From NCBI RefSeq assembly GCF_002161085.1, contig NZ_NFLU01000009.1:62001-126000 (forward strand): a stretch of DNA of 64,000 bases, written 5' to 3'. This DNA is from Flavonifractor sp. An112 (GTDB taxonomy: Bacteria > Bacillota > Clostridia > Oscillospirales > Oscillospiraceae). Below are positions 1 through 9,599 of the stretch, piece by piece (position 1 is the first letter of the stretch; the number at the start of each line of letters is the position of its first letter). The notes under the pieces were generated by a model. The model did not search any database, was not told the DNA's origin, and saw only the letters and a list, made by a program, of their open reading frames with translations. The translations under genes were made by a program, and so were the position numbers.

Positions 1-305
1 TGGATAAGCTGCCCGGTATGACCGCCGTGTTTGCCATGTCCGACGTGCAGGCCTTGGGGGCCATGCGGGCCCTCCATGACCGGGGTCTGCGGGTGCCGGA
101 GGATATCTCCATATTGGGCTATGACGGCATTGTGCTGGGGCGGTACGCGGTGCCCCGGCTCACCACCGTCCGCCAGGACGCCCAGCGGCTGGCGGAGCGG
201 AGCGTGGATCTGCTGATCCACCAGATTCAGGACGGAGCGAAGCCCGCCCATGAATTGATCCCCTATACCTTTTTGGAAGGGGAGAGCGTGAAGGAAAGGA
301 CGTGA
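1..305 (+). CDS. LacI-family transcriptional regulator, C-terminal part (5' end outside window)
   Basis: The reading frame is open from the window edge and ends at a TGA at 303-305. The roughly 100 visible residues match the C-terminal half of the periplasmic-binding-like effector domain of LacI/GalR repressors: a stretch like AVFAMSDVQALGAMRAL, then RVPEDISILGYDG, then the PRLTTVRQD segment and a helical tail. The DNA-binding helix-turn-helix would lie upstream and cannot be seen. It sits 4 nt before malQ, so it is likely cotranscribed with it and may respond to a maltodextrin-type sugar; that ligand is inference from the neighbour only. Confidence 0.88.
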   Translation, partial: DKLPGMTAVFAMSDVQALGAMRALHDRGLRVPEDISILGYDGIVLGRYAVPRLTTVRQDAQRLAERSVDLLIHQIQDGAKPAHELIPYTFLEGESVKERT

Positions 306-309
306 AACT

Positions 310-1803
310 ATGCGGACCGGCGGCATCCTGATGCACCTCACTTCGCTGCCATCCCCCTACGGCGTGGGCACCATGGGCGCCTGTGCCCGGCGGTTCGTGG
401 ATTTCCTCCAGGCGGCGGGCCAGTCCCTGTGGCAGATTCTGCCCATCTGTCCCACCAGCTATGGAGATTCCCCCTATCAGAGCTTTTCCACCTTTGCCGG
501 TAACCCCTACCTCATTGATCTGGACGACCTGGCGGCCGACGGCCTGCTGGACCGGGCGGATTATGAGGGACTGGACTGGGGGAGCGACCCACAGCGGGTG
601 GATTACGGCAAGCTGTATCAGAACCGCTATCCGGTGCTGCGGAAGGCCTGCAAGGCGCTGCTGGCCGCACCCACCGCGGATTACTGGGCCTTCTGCGAGG
701 AAAACTCCTTCTGGCTGGAGGACTACGCCCTCTTTATGGCTATGAAGGAGGCCAACGGCGGAGAGCCCTGGACCGACTGGGAACCGGCCATCCAGAACCG
801 GGACCGGGTGGCCCTCAACCGGGTGCGGCGGGCCCTGGCCGCCGATCTGGCCTTCTGGCGGGGGGTGCAGTACCTCTTTTTCCGCCAGTGGAAGGCACTC
901 AAGGAATACGCCAATGGGAAAGGCATCCGAATCATTGGGGACCTGCCGATCTATGTCTCCGCCGACAGCGTGGACGTGTGGGCCCACCCGGAGCAGTTCC
1001 AGCTGGACGAGCACCGGCGGCCCACCGAGGTGGCGGGCTGTCCCCCCGACGGCTTCTCCGCCGACGGCCAGCTGTGGGGCAACCCCCTCTTTGACTGGGA
1101 CTACATGGAGCGGGACAATTTCTCCTGGTGGGTGCGCCGCATCGCCTATCAGTGTGAGATCTACGATGTGCTGCGGATCGACCACTTCCGGGGCTTTGAC
1201 GCCTACTACGCCATCCCCTATGGGGAGCCCACCGCTCAGAACGGGCGGTGGCGGCAGGGACCGGGGATTAAACTGTTTCAGGCTGTGGAGCGGGCTCTGG
1301 GCAAAAAAGAGATCATCGCGGAGGATCTGGGCTTTTTGACCCCCTCGGTCCACCGGCTCCGGGATGAGACCGGATTTCCCGGCATGAAGGTGCTGGAGTT
1401 TGCCTTTGACAGCCGGGATAAGGAGGGACCGGCCTATCTGCCCCACAACTATCCGGTCAACTGTGTGGTCTATGTGGGCACTCACGACAACGAGCCCGCC
1501 ATGGGCTGGCTGGTGACTGCCCGGCCGGAGGATGTGGCCTATGCCCGGGAGTATCTCCACCTGGACCAGCAGGAGGGGGAGAACTGGGGCATGATGCGGA
1601 CGGTTTGGGCCAGTGTGGGCCGGTGCGCCGTGGTGCAGATCCAGGATGTGCTGGGCCTGGGTTCGGAGGCCCGGATGAATATCCCCTCCACCCTGGGCCA
1701 CAACTGGACCTGGCGGGCGGCGGAGGGCTTTGACAGCCCGGAACTGGCGGCCAAACTCCACCGGCAGATGGAACTGTATGGACGGTTGCCAAAAACAGAA
1801 TAA
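310..1803 (+). CDS. malQ: 4-alpha-glucanotransferase (amylomaltase)
   Basis: A 497-residue GH77 enzyme, the normal length for bacterial MalQ. It transfers alpha-1,4-glucan segments between maltodextrins in the cytoplasm. Visible family marks are the N-terminal SPYGVGTMG and GDSPYQSFSTFAGNPYLI, the middle IIGDLPIYVSADSVDVW, the nucleophile region DVLRIDHFRGFDAYYAIP (Asp in RIDHFR), the acid/base region IIAEDLGFLTP (Glu-Asp), and VYVGTHDNEP. The ATG lies 4 nt after the stop of the LacI-type regulator, consistent with one transcript. A strong hairpin terminator follows directly. Confidence 0.96.
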   Translation: MRTGGILMHLTSLPSPYGVGTMGACARRFVDFLQAAGQSLWQILPICPTSYGDSPYQSFSTFAGNPYLIDLDDLAADGLLDRADYEGLDWGSDPQRVDYGKLYQNRYPVLRKACKALLAAPTADYWAFCEENSFWLEDYALFMAMKEANGGEPWTDWEPAIQNRDRVALNRVRRALAADLAFWRGVQYLFFRQWKALKEYANGKGIRIIGDLPIYVSADSVDVWAHPEQFQLDEHRRPTEVAGCPPDGFSADGQLWGNPLFDWDYMERDNFSWWVRRIAYQCEIYDVLRIDHFRGFDAYYAIPYGEPTAQNGRWRQGPGIKLFQAVERALGKKEIIAEDLGFLTPSVHRLRDETGFPGMKVLEFAFDSRDKEGPAYLPHNYPVNCVVYVGTHDNEPAMGWLVTARPEDVAYAREYLHLDQQEGENWGMMRTVWASVGRCAVVQIQDVLGLGSEARMNIPSTLGHNWTWRAAEGFDSPELAAKLHRQMELYGRLPKTE

Positions 1804-1804
1804 A

Positions 1805-1844
1805 GGCAAGAAAAAAGTGCGCGTCAGCGCACTTTTTTCTTGCC
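1805..1844. terminator. Bidirectional intrinsic terminator between malQ and the SLH glycosidase
   Basis: An extended perfect-looking hairpin (arms GGCAAGAAAAAAGTGCGC and its complement) with A-tract on one side and T-tract on the other. It serves two convergent genes, malQ on plus and the glycosidase on minus. Confidence 0.9.
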
Positions 1845-1853
1845 TGTTTCATA

Positions 1854-4800
1854 TTACAGCATGGCGTACAGCAGCTTGGCCACCTCGCCCCGGGTGATGG
1901 AGTCGGAGGGGCGGATCAGATTGTTGTTGCCGCTGACTACGCCCTGGGTGACCAGAATCTGTGTGTAGGAGAGGGCCCAGGAGGGGACCTGACCGGCGTC
2001 GTCAAAGGTTAGATCGTTGGCGGTGTATCCCTTGGCCTGAGTGCGGCCCAGAATGGTGATGGCCTCTGCCCGGGTGATGGTGGACATGGGATTGGCCAGC
2101 AGCTGGCCGCTGCTGGAGGCGCCCTGAAGGATACCCAGGCTGTACATGGCCTTGATCTCGTTGAGAGCCCAGGAGGGAATGGAGTCGGCATCGGCAAAGG
2201 GCAGCTCCACATTGGCATACTGCTCCAGGTCCAGATCCATCCACCGGGCAACCAGAGCGAAGAACTCTGCCCGGGAGATGTTCTTGTTGGGCTCGTACTG
2301 GGGAGTGGCTCCACCGGTACCCTGGGAGATGCCCTGGTCGTACAGGAAGGTGGCATAGGGTTCGGCCCAGTGGCCGGTCATGTCGCCGAAGGGGCTGGTC
2401 CGGCTGGAGGAGGGCTTCACATCGGCGGAAGCCCGGGCCAGATTGCCGCTGGCATCAGAGGCAGTAACGGTGACCCGATGATAGCCGCTGTCGGCGGCAG
2501 GCAGAGTGGCAGTGAGGGTACCGGTGCTCTCATTCCAGGTGCCGGTCAGGACCTTGCCGTCGTAGGTGAGAGTGACATTGCTCTGGGGGATGGTCTGGTC
2601 CAGATCGTCCTTGACTGTGGCAGTGAGCTGGGTGCCCTTTACCGACACGGAGACGGTGGGGGCGGTGTTATCAGTAACCTGCTGATTGGCAGTGACCAAC
2701 TGATCCAGCCAGATGGAGCCGATTTGCCGCTCCGCACCGCCGCCATAGACCACATCCAGACCGGACAGGGAGGAGGCGCCGGTGGGCAGCTGGACCATGA
2801 CATACTTCCAGCCGGTGAAGTCCAGAGCGGTCAGGAGGAATTGCTGGGTCTGCCCATCCTTGTCAGCGGTGGTAGCCATCAGGGTATTGCCCGAACCGTT
2901 GCCATAGACCCACATACCCAGCCAGCTCTCCCCTTCGGGAATGGAAAGGGAGGTAGACAGACTGGCGGAGCCGCTGGTGGCGTCATAGGACAGCTTCAGG
3001 CTCTGGTTGCCGTTGTGTACAAAATCCAGGCCGGTTTCTGCCTCGGCGGTGGCGGTATCGGTATTCTGGAAGGAGGACAGGTTGCCCTCACAGGTATCCA
3101 GCGTCTTGACATGGCTGGCGATGGTCACGGGAATGGTGACGCTTTTGCCGCCGGCGGAGACGGTGAGCTTGCCGCTGCCGCTGTTCTGGGAGGCGGTCAG
3201 TACACCGTTTGCATCTACCGTGCCCAGTGAAGCGTCCATAGACCAGGTGAAGCAGGTGTCCTGGGCGGTGAGAGCCAGGGTGCGGTAGGTGGCGGAGGCC
3301 TTCAGATCGATCTGCTGGCCGGGATTCAGGTTCAGGGAGGTGACTTTGGAGCCGGTAGACTCATTGGAAATGGTGATGGTGTCCGGCGTGGCCACAGTGG
3401 TCAGATAGGCGGTGCCCGAGTGCTCACCGTCCGTTGCAGTGACCTGGTAGAAGCCGCTCTTGCTGCCGGCGGTAAAGAGTCCGCTTTCATTGACGGTTCC
3501 GCCACCGTCAGAAACGGACCAGGATACTGTGTTTCCGGTGGTAGGATAATAGTTGGTATCCAGGCCGGTGGCGGAGAGCTGAACTGTGGCGCCGGAGAGC
3601 AGCATGGAGTCGGTGGGGGTCACATAGTAGCTATCCAGCTCACCGGTGGGCTGAAGGGTGGTGGTCAGGAAGATGGCGGTGCTGTTGGAGCGTTGAGAGC
3701 CGTCGGAAGGCCGGTTGACTACCTGCATTCCATCGGTCTCCGGATAAGTAACGCCGATGGTGGTGGAGCCGCCGCCGTCCATGGCGATGGCCTCCACACA
3801 ACCCAGTTCCACCAGGCGCTGAGCCGCCTGGGACAGGGTGCAGCCCACACTATAGCCGGACTGCTTGCCGTCCAGAGTGTAGAAAATCACGGTGCCATCG
3901 GCCTTGACGCCCACTGCAGTCCAGGCGGTGCGTTCCGAGGGCAGGCCGGAGGAGACCACCTTGCCGTCAGTGACGATCTTATAAGTACCGCCCAGAGCCT
4001 GGGTAACCGAGTTCCAGCGCTCATCAGTGCTGGTGATGGACAGGGTCACCGTATCGCCGGGCTGGAGGGCGCGGAGCTTGGCCAGAATGTCGGTGTTGTC
4101 CTTGGCATTCATGGTGAGGACGGCCTTGCCCTCGGGAATGGCGATGCTGCCGGTGGACTCCAGTACCTGGTCCACAGTGTACTGGACTTCCTTGCCGATG
4201 GTGGGCTGAGTGGCATAGACTCCTGTGCCGTCGTCCACCGGGGTGAGGATTACGTCCACGCCGGGGTCGGTGTTCTGGGTGGTGGAAGCAAAGTCGGAGG
4301 TGAGCAGGGTCAGTCCGCCGCTGGTGTCGCTGGCGGTGATCTTGCGGACCTTGTTGATGGCGCCGCTTAATTTATAGGTGGCGCCGCCAAAGGTAACGGT
4401 GGTGGAGAGGGCGGGCTGACCGATGAAGGCGGTGCCGTCCTCGTTGAAGCCAATGGCCCAGGAGCTGTTGTAGTAGGGGGTGGCCCGCACCACGCCATCG
4501 GTGACCAGCAGGCCTACCGTAGAGCCGGTGGAGAGTACATACCAGTCTCCGTTGATGCCGGAGACTACCCGCTTCCCCTGGTTTTCCAGATTCTTGGCCA
4601 TGCTGGACAGGGTGAGCCGGTCCAGTACCTTGTTTCCGTAGGCCACAGTGGGCACTACATTTTCATTGGGGCTGTAAGAGATGTAGTACTCGTGGCGCAG
4701 ATCGGAGTAGGTGTCGCTCCAGAAAATGTTTTTTCCCAGAGTGGCGCCCTGAGACAGAGGGACCTGTCCTGTGTGCAGGTCCCAGCCCAGGGCGTATGAG

Positions 4801-4871
4801 GCCGACGCCGCAGTGACCGTCAGGGCCAGAGCCAGGCCTGCTGCGGCGCATCGCCGGATGAAGTGCTTCAT
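1854..4871 (-). CDS. Secreted phosphodiester glycosidase-family protein with Ig-like and SLH domains
   Basis: A 1005-residue exported surface protein. Residues 1-28 form a signal peptide (basic start, then AAAGLALALTVTAASASYA). Residues about 60-400 fit the NAGPA/phosphodiester glycosidase fold, with INGDWYVLSTGSTVGLLV and the glycine-rich AIAMDGGGSTTIGV. Then follow bacterial Ig-like segments (about 420-590), a jelly-roll-like stretch (about 595-740), another Ig-like unit, and three SLH repeats from about residue 835 (GHWAEPYATFLYDQGISQG and relatives), which normally bind pyruvylated secondary wall polymer. It is probably wall-attached and acts on a glycan or phosphodiester-linked sugar; the exact substrate is unknown. 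It is monocistronic, closed by the shared terminator. Confidence 0.88.
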   Translation of the reverse strand: MKHFIRRCAAAGLALALTVTAASASYALGWDLHTGQVPLSQGATLGKNIFWSDTYSDLRHEYYISYSPNENVVPTVAYGNKVLDRLTLSSMAKNLENQGKRVVSGINGDWYVLSTGSTVGLLVTDGVVRATPYYNSSWAIGFNEDGTAFIGQPALSTTVTFGGATYKLSGAINKVRKITASDTSGGLTLLTSDFASTTQNTDPGVDVILTPVDDGTGVYATQPTIGKEVQYTVDQVLESTGSIAIPEGKAVLTMNAKDNTDILAKLRALQPGDTVTLSITSTDERWNSVTQALGGTYKIVTDGKVVSSGLPSERTAWTAVGVKADGTVIFYTLDGKQSGYSVGCTLSQAAQRLVELGCVEAIAMDGGGSTTIGVTYPETDGMQVVNRPSDGSQRSNSTAIFLTTTLQPTGELDSYYVTPTDSMLLSGATVQLSATGLDTNYYPTTGNTVSWSVSDGGGTVNESGLFTAGSKSGFYQVTATDGEHSGTAYLTTVATPDTITISNESTGSKVTSLNLNPGQQIDLKASATYRTLALTAQDTCFTWSMDASLGTVDANGVLTASQNSGSGKLTVSAGGKSVTIPVTIASHVKTLDTCEGNLSSFQNTDTATAEAETGLDFVHNGNQSLKLSYDATSGSASLSTSLSIPEGESWLGMWVYGNGSGNTLMATTADKDGQTQQFLLTALDFTGWKYVMVQLPTGASSLSGLDVVYGGGAERQIGSIWLDQLVTANQQVTDNTAPTVSVSVKGTQLTATVKDDLDQTIPQSNVTLTYDGKVLTGTWNESTGTLTATLPAADSGYHRVTVTASDASGNLARASADVKPSSSRTSPFGDMTGHWAEPYATFLYDQGISQGTGGATPQYEPNKNISRAEFFALVARWMDLDLEQYANVELPFADADSIPSWALNEIKAMYSLGILQGASSSGQLLANPMSTITRAEAITILGRTQAKGYTANDLTFDDAGQVPSWALSYTQILVTQGVVSGNNNLIRPSDSITRGEVAKLLYAML

Positions 4872-4918
4872 GATTGTCCTCCTATGGTAGGGTGAAAAGA
4901 TACATACGTTATGTTAAC

Positions 4919-4956
4919 ACAAATACCCCCGCTTGTAAACAAGCGGGGGTATTTGT
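4919..4956 (-). terminator. Intrinsic terminator of hemW
   Basis: A symmetric hairpin with arms ACAAATACCCCCGCTTGT / ACAAGCGGGGGTATTTGT lies just after the hemW stop (minus strand) and just before the start of the next minus-strand gene. It is nearly perfectly palindromic. Confidence 0.88.
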
Positions 4957-4966
4957 ACCCAAATCT

Positions 4967-6169
4967 TTATTCTGCGTCCTCGGGACGGCCTTGTTTCAAT
5001 CGAGGAAGGGTTTTCTCCAAGGTCGCCTCTTCCTGGATCACCAGCAGATCTCCAATGAGCTGATTGGACACCAGGAAACCCTTGGGGGTCAGATGCCAGC
5101 GGCGGTCGTGGCGCTCCGCCCAACCGTGGCGTTCGTAGTCCTCCAGCTTCTGCTCGATGGGGTCGAAGTCCAGGAAGAACTCCCGGCGGTATTCCCACTC
5201 CTCAATGCCCCGGGTGGTACGCAGCCGGAGCATGAGGTACTCACTGCCCCGCTCCCGGGCGGGGATCAAGTCGGAGGAGTCGATCACCACGCCTCCCTCC
5301 AAAACGCCGGAGATATAGCCCTCCAGGTCCCGGATAAAGGAGTAGCGCCGCCCGCCGAAGTCGGAGTGAGCGCCGGGGCCAAAGCCAATATAGGGATGGC
5401 CCATCCAATACTTCAGATTATGGCGGGACTGATAGCCGGAACGGGCGAAGTTGGAGATTTCATACTGGCGGTAGCCCTCTTTTTCCAGCCGTTCCACGGT
5501 CCAGAGGTACATATCCGCCTGGGCGTCATCGTCGGGCAGCTTTTCGCCCCGGGAGACCCGGTAGTCCAGAGGGGTACCCGACTCCACCTTCAGGCCGTAG
5601 CAGCTCAGATGCTCCGGTTTGAGGGTGAGAACCTGCTCCACCGTGTCCTGCCAGCTTGCCAGATCCTGACCGGGCAGACCGTAGATCAGGTCCAGACTCA
5701 GGTTCTGAAACTTGGCCTGCCGTGCCAGGGTGACCGCCTGAACCGCCTGTTCAAAGGTATGGGGGCGGTGAAGGCTCTGGAGGGCCTGGTCACAGGCGGA
5801 CTGAACGCCCAGGGAGAGCCGGTTGACCCCAGCCCGACGGAGGGCCTGGAGCATTTTCAGATCCACACTGTCCGGATTGCACTCCACGGTAATTTCTGCG
5901 TCCTTAGCCAGATCAAAGCGTTTGGCGATCAGCCGCAGCAGCTCCCGCAGCCGCTTTTCTCCATAAAAGCTGGGTGTGCCGCCTCCAAAGTAGACAGTAT
6001 CGATTTGCCAGCCCCTGGCCTGAGGGGCGGTTTCCTTGAGATGGGCCAGTAAGGCCTTCTGGTAGTCGTCCATCCGTCCCTCTTGCCCGGCCAGAGAGTA
6101 AAAATCGCAGTAGTCGCATTTGCTGCGGCAAAAGGGAATGTGGATGTAGATACCCAGTTTTTCTGCCAT
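4967..6169 (-). CDS. hemW: Radical SAM heme chaperone HemW (oxygen-independent coproporphyrinogen oxidase-like)
   Basis: A 400-residue radical SAM protein of the HemN/HemW family. The N-terminal YIHIPFCRSKCDYCDFYS carries the CxxxCxxC cluster motif followed by a fourth Cys, as in HemW. Then come VYFGGGTPSF, the SAM-binding VECNPDSV, and SLGVQSACDQALQSLHR. The C-terminal part has the HemW signature around RHNLKYWMGHPYIGFGPGAHS. HemW binds heme and delivers it to respiratory proteins, while true HemN needs extra N-terminal residues not seen here. It is single, closed by its own terminator. Confidence 0.93.
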   Translation of the reverse strand: MAEKLGIYIHIPFCRSKCDYCDFYSLAGQEGRMDDYQKALLAHLKETAPQARGWQIDTVYFGGGTPSFYGEKRLRELLRLIAKRFDLAKDAEITVECNPDSVDLKMLQALRRAGVNRLSLGVQSACDQALQSLHRPHTFEQAVQAVTLARQAKFQNLSLDLIYGLPGQDLASWQDTVEQVLTLKPEHLSCYGLKVESGTPLDYRVSRGEKLPDDDAQADMYLWTVERLEKEGYRQYEISNFARSGYQSRHNLKYWMGHPYIGFGPGAHSDFGGRRYSFIRDLEGYISGVLEGGVVIDSSDLIPARERGSEYLMLRLRTTRGIEEWEYRREFFLDFDPIEQKLEDYERHGWAERHDRRWHLTPKGFLVSNQLIGDLLVIQEEATLEKTLPRLKQGRPEDAE

Positions 6170-6309
6170 AGACGGCGCCTCGCTTCCTGGAAAGGTGCAG
6201 TGGTGCTACCCAAGTATCACTTGCTTATCTAACTATTATACATGAAAAAGCTCAATTTGAAAAGCATAGCCTGCCATGCTATACTCAAAAAAGAGAGGAG
6301 GGGGACACA

Positions 6310-7212
6310 ATGCCCCAACAGGATGGACGGCGGCTGATACTGACGGTGGCCTCGGCATGGGATGGAGAGAAGATCGACACCTTGCTCCGCCGGGAGCTGG
6401 GACTGTCAGGTACTGTGATCAAACGGATCAAATGGTTGGAGGACGGCATCCTGCTGGATGGCGTCCGGGCTATCACCGGCCAGCGGGCAGCGGCGGGACA
6501 GGTTCTCTCGGTGCGGGTGGACGATCCGGAGCGGCCTGAGGCTGTGGCCCCCACGCCTGGGCCGGTGGATGTGGTCTATGAGGACCAGGACCTGCTGGTG
6601 GTCAACAAGGCCCCCGGTGTACCGGTTCATCCTGGACCAGGCAACGGCAGAGAGACCCTGTGCAACTATGTAGCTTATTATTACCAGCAGAAGGGAGAAC
6701 CGGCGGGGGTCCATCCGGTCCATCGGCTGGACAGGGGTACCTCCGGCCTGATGGTGATTGCCAAACACCCGTTGGCCCAGGAGCGGCTGAAGGAGCAGCT
6801 CCATACGGCTGCCTTTCGGCGGATCTATCTGGCGGTGTGCGACGGGGTACCGGTGCCGGAACAGGGGAGGGTGGAGGTCCCCATCGGGCGGGTCCCTGGT
6901 TCTCTGATCCAGCGTCAGGTGGATCCGGCGGGCCAGCCTGCGGCCACCTGCTACCGGGTAGTAGAACAGACAGGGAACCGGACCCTGGTAGAGCTCATTC
7001 TGGAGACGGGCCGCACCCATCAGATACGGGTTCACATGGCATGGCTGGGCTGTCCTCTCACCGGCGACTTCCTCTACGGCAGGGAGGACAAGGGTCTCAT
7101 TGCCCGGCCAGCCCTCCACTCATCAGAGCTCTTTCTGACCCATCCCATCACCGGGGCGGCTCTCCACTGGACTGCACCTCTGCCGGATGATATGGCAGTG
7201 CTGCTGCGTTAA
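6310..7212 (+). CDS. RluA-family pseudouridine synthase
   Basis: A 300-residue rRNA or tRNA uridine isomerase. An S4-like RNA-binding domain occupies about residues 10-80 (LLRRELGLSGTVIKRIKWLEDGILLDG), followed by the RluA catalytic domain with the active-site Asp in VHRLDRGTSGLMVIAK and the C-terminal LVELILETGRTHQIRVHMAWLGCPLTGD. The ATG is preceded by AGAGAGGAGGGGGACACA, a strong ribosome site. Which uridine is modified cannot be told from the sequence; RluC/RluD-like is likely. Confidence 0.93.
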   Translation: MPQQDGRRLILTVASAWDGEKIDTLLRRELGLSGTVIKRIKWLEDGILLDGVRAITGQRAAAGQVLSVRVDDPERPEAVAPTPGPVDVVYEDQDLLVVNKAPGVPVHPGPGNGRETLCNYVAYYYQQKGEPAGVHPVHRLDRGTSGLMVIAKHPLAQERLKEQLHTAAFRRIYLAVCDGVPVPEQGRVEVPIGRVPGSLIQRQVDPAGQPAATCYRVVEQTGNRTLVELILETGRTHQIRVHMAWLGCPLTGDFLYGREDKGLIARPALHSSELFLTHPITGAALHWTAPLPDDMAVLLR

Positions 7213-7246
7213 AAAGGGGCTGCTGCAAAATGCAGCAGCCCCTTTT
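7211..7246. terminator. Bidirectional terminator between the pseudouridine synthase and ribH
   Basis: Hairpin with arms AAAAAGGGGCTGCTGCA and its complement, ending in TTTT. It separates convergent transcripts, so it probably stops both the rib operon and the pseudouridine synthase gene. Confidence 0.88.
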
Positions 7247-7255
7247 AGTCCTGTT

Positions 7256-7723
7256 TCAGCCCAGTTTGCTGAAGAGATTGACCATCTCGATGGCGGACAG
7301 GGCGCAGTCGTAGCCCTTGTTGCCTGCCTTGGTGCCGGCACGCTCGATGGCCTGCTCAATGGTGTCGGTGGTGAGTACCCCGAAGAGCACCGGCTTGCCG
7401 GTCTGGAGAGAGGCCTGAGCCACGCCCTTGGACACCTCGGCGCACACATAGTCGTAGTGGGAGGTGGAACCACGGATGACAGCGCCCAGGCAGATTACCG
7501 CGTTATACTTGCCGCTCTGGGCCAGGTGGAGGGCAGCTACCGGAATCTCAAAGGCACCGGGTACCCAGGCAACGTCAATGTTCTCGGTGGGAATGCCGTG
7601 ACGTACCAGGCCGTCCTCCGCGCCGGAGAGCAGCTTGCTCACGATAAACTCGTTGAATCGGGACGCCACAATGGCGATATGCAGGCTTTCGCTGCCGATC
7701 AGTTTTCCTTCCAGAATGTTCAT
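7256..7723 (-). CDS. ribH: 6,7-dimethyl-8-ribityllumazine synthase
   Basis: A 155-residue lumazine synthase, the penultimate step of riboflavin biosynthesis, joining 5-amino-6-ribitylaminouracil and 3,4-dihydroxy-2-butanone 4-phosphate. Seen: [20 protein letters not shown], the [20 protein letters not shown] loop, [19 protein letters not shown] with the catalytic His, and [17 protein letters not shown]. Length and motifs are typical for the icosahedral or pentameric enzyme. It is the last gene of the rib operon and starts a base or two after the ribBA stop. Confidence 0.96.
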   Translation of the reverse strand: MNILEGKLIGSESLHIAIVASRFNEFIVSKLLSGAEDGLVRHGIPTENIDVAWVPGAFEIPVAALHLAQSGKYNAVICLGAVIRGSTSHYDYVCAEVSKGVAQASLQTGKPVLFGVLTTDTIEQAIERAGTKAGNKGYDCALSAIEMVNLFSKLG

Positions 7724-7724
7724 G

Positions 7725-8954
7725 TCAAATACCTCCCTGAATCTTATCGTCGTCGGTCACCTGCTCCAGCAGGTGGCCCATTTTTTCACGTTTGGTCCAC
7801 AGATAGAAATGGTCGTGTTCCTGGGGCGCGATCTCGATTGGAACGCGTTCGGTGATCTCCAGGCCAAAGCCGGACAGACCGTAGATCTTGTCCGGATTAT
7901 TGGTCAGAAGGCGCAGTTCCTTGACTCCCAGATCTCGAAGAATCTGAGCCCCGATCCAGTACTCCCGCAGGTCGGGGGCGAAGCCCAGTTTGATGTTGGC
8001 CTCCACCGTGTCATACCCCTGCTCCTGGAGGGTGTAGGTTTTCAGCTTGTTGATGAGACCGATGCCCCGGCCCTCCTGCCGCATATAGAGCACCACGCCC
8101 CGGCCCTCTTTTTCGATGCGCTCCATGGCAGCGGCCAGCTGCTGGCCGCAGTCGCACCGCTGGGAGCCGAACACGTCGCCGGTAAGGCACTCGGAGTGGA
8201 CCCGGCACAGCACACCCATGCCGTCCCCAATATCGCCTTTGACCAGAGCCACATGGCTCTCGCCGGTGAGATCGTTGGTGTAGCCGTAGATGGTGAAGTC
8301 ACCATACTTGGTGGGCATTTTGGCCACCGCCTCCCGGATCACGTGCTTGTCGTGGAGGCGGCAGTAGTCCTGGAGATCCTTGATGGTGATGACCTTGATG
8401 CCCCAGGCGGCGGCATTTTCCAGCAGCTCGGTGGTACGCATCATGGTGCCGTCCTCCCGCATGATCTCGCAGCACAGGCCGCACTCGGCAAGGCCTGCGT
8501 GGCGGCACAGGTCTACCGTGGCCTCGGTGTGTCCGTTGCGGGCCAGCACCCCGCCCCGGCGGGCCACCAGGGGGAACACATGGCCGGGTCGCCGGAACTC
8601 CTCCGGCCTGGCGTCGGGAGCGGCGCACCGGCGGCAAGTGAAGCCACGTTCCTCGGCGGAGATGCCGGTGGTGGTGTCCACATGGTCAATGGATACGGTG
8701 AAGGCGGTCTGATGGTTATCGGTGTTTACCTTTACCATCTGCTCCAGCCCCAGCCGGGCGGCCACAGCCTCCGACATGGGGGTGCAGATCAGGCCCTTGG
8801 CATGGACTGCCATAAAGTTTACGTTCTCGGTGGTGGCAAACTGGGCGGCGCAGATCAGATCGCCCTCATTTTCCCGGTCCGGGTCGTCGATGCACATGAT
8901 GAGGTGTCCGGCCCGCAGCTCCTCCAGGGCCTCCTCAATGGTGGCAAATCCCAT
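7725..8954 (-). CDS. ribBA: Bifunctional DHBP synthase / GTP cyclohydrolase II
   Basis: A 409-residue fusion. Residues 1-200 are RibB ([19 protein letters not shown], the [18 protein letters not shown] loop, [26 protein letters not shown]), making 3,4-dihydroxy-2-butanone 4-phosphate from ribulose 5-phosphate. Residues 205-409 are RibA ([18 protein letters not shown] zinc site, [20 protein letters not shown]), which opens GTP. The two activities feed both branches of the riboflavin pathway. It lies between ribE and ribH in the operon and has a good AAGGAGG ribosome site. Confidence 0.96.
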   Translation of the reverse strand: MGFATIEEALEELRAGHLIMCIDDPDRENEGDLICAAQFATTENVNFMAVHAKGLICTPMSEAVAARLGLEQMVKVNTDNHQTAFTVSIDHVDTTTGISAEERGFTCRRCAAPDARPEEFRRPGHVFPLVARRGGVLARNGHTEATVDLCRHAGLAECGLCCEIMREDGTMMRTTELLENAAAWGIKVITIKDLQDYCRLHDKHVIREAVAKMPTKYGDFTIYGYTNDLTGESHVALVKGDIGDGMGVLCRVHSECLTGDVFGSQRCDCGQQLAAAMERIEKEGRGVVLYMRQEGRGIGLINKLKTYTLQEQGYDTVEANIKLGFAPDLREYWIGAQILRDLGVKELRLLTNNPDKIYGLSGFGLEITERVPIEIAPQEHDHFYLWTKREKMGHLLEQVTDDDKIQGGI

Positions 8955-8969
8955 GGTATGTATCCTCCT

Positions 8970-9599
8970 TTAAAATCCGTGTTGAGCCAGAAATTCCATG
9001 GTGATGCCGGAGGGCTTGGGTGCCTCCCGGCCCAGCAGTCTGGCCACGTACTTTCCCAAAATATCGGTCTCCAGGTTGACGGTGTCTCCCGCCTTCCGGT
9101 CCAGCAGGGTGGTCTGGGCCCCGGTGTGGGGGATGATGGAGACGGAGAAATCCCGGTCAGTGACGGCGGCTACCGTCAGGCTGATGCCGTCAATGGCGAT
9201 AGAGCCCTTCTCCACAATGCCGGAGAGCAGTTCCGGGGTGGTGGAGATGGTGACCCACACCGCGTTGCCCTCCCGCCGGAGGGAGGTTACCGTGCCGGTG
9301 CCGTCGATGTGGCCGGTGACGATGTGGCCCCCGAAACGGCCATCCGCAGCCATCGCCCGCTCCAGATTGACCTGGGAGCCGGGATGGAGCCCGCCTAGGC
9401 CGGTGCGCCGGAAGGTCTCGGGCATCACGTCGGCGGTAAAGCCGGCGGGGGAGAGGGCGGTTACCGTCAGGCACACCCCATTTACCGCGATAGAGTCCCC
9501 CAGCTTGGTGCCCTCCAGTACTGTACGGGCGGCCAGTTCCAGGCTGCCTGCTCCCACTTTGCGGACGGTGCCCAGTTCTTCAATGATTCCTGTGAACAT
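8970..9599 (-). CDS. ribE: Riboflavin synthase alpha chain
   Basis: A 209-residue protein made of two similar lumazine-binding domains. The first begins MFTGIIEELGTVRKV and has GDSIAVNGVCLTVT; the second begins GHIVTGHIDGTGTV and has KGSIAIDGISLTVAAV. It dismutates two 6,7-dimethyl-8-ribityllumazine molecules to riboflavin. The start overlaps the end of ribD by 20 nt, consistent with translational coupling within the operon. Confidence 0.96.
   Translation of the reverse strand: MFTGIIEELGTVRKVGAGSLELAARTVLEGTKLGDSIAVNGVCLTVTALSPAGFTADVMPETFRRTGLGGLHPGSQVNLERAMAADGRFGGHIVTGHIDGTGTVTSLRREGNAVWVTISTTPELLSGIVEKGSIAIDGISLTVAAVTDRDFSVSIIPHTGAQTTLLDRKAGDTVNLETDILGKYVARLLGREAPKPSGITMEFLAQHGF

Noticed and set aside
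160-1809. 549-codon open frame antisense to malQ
   Set aside because: It is the mirror of a GC-rich gene, with no ribosome site and Pro/Gly/His-rich nonsense composition; malQ is certain.
2370-4370. Long plus-strand frames antisense to the SLH glycosidase
   Set aside because: Shadow frames of a GC-rich, repetitive coding region, low-complexity Gly/Ala content, no start signals.
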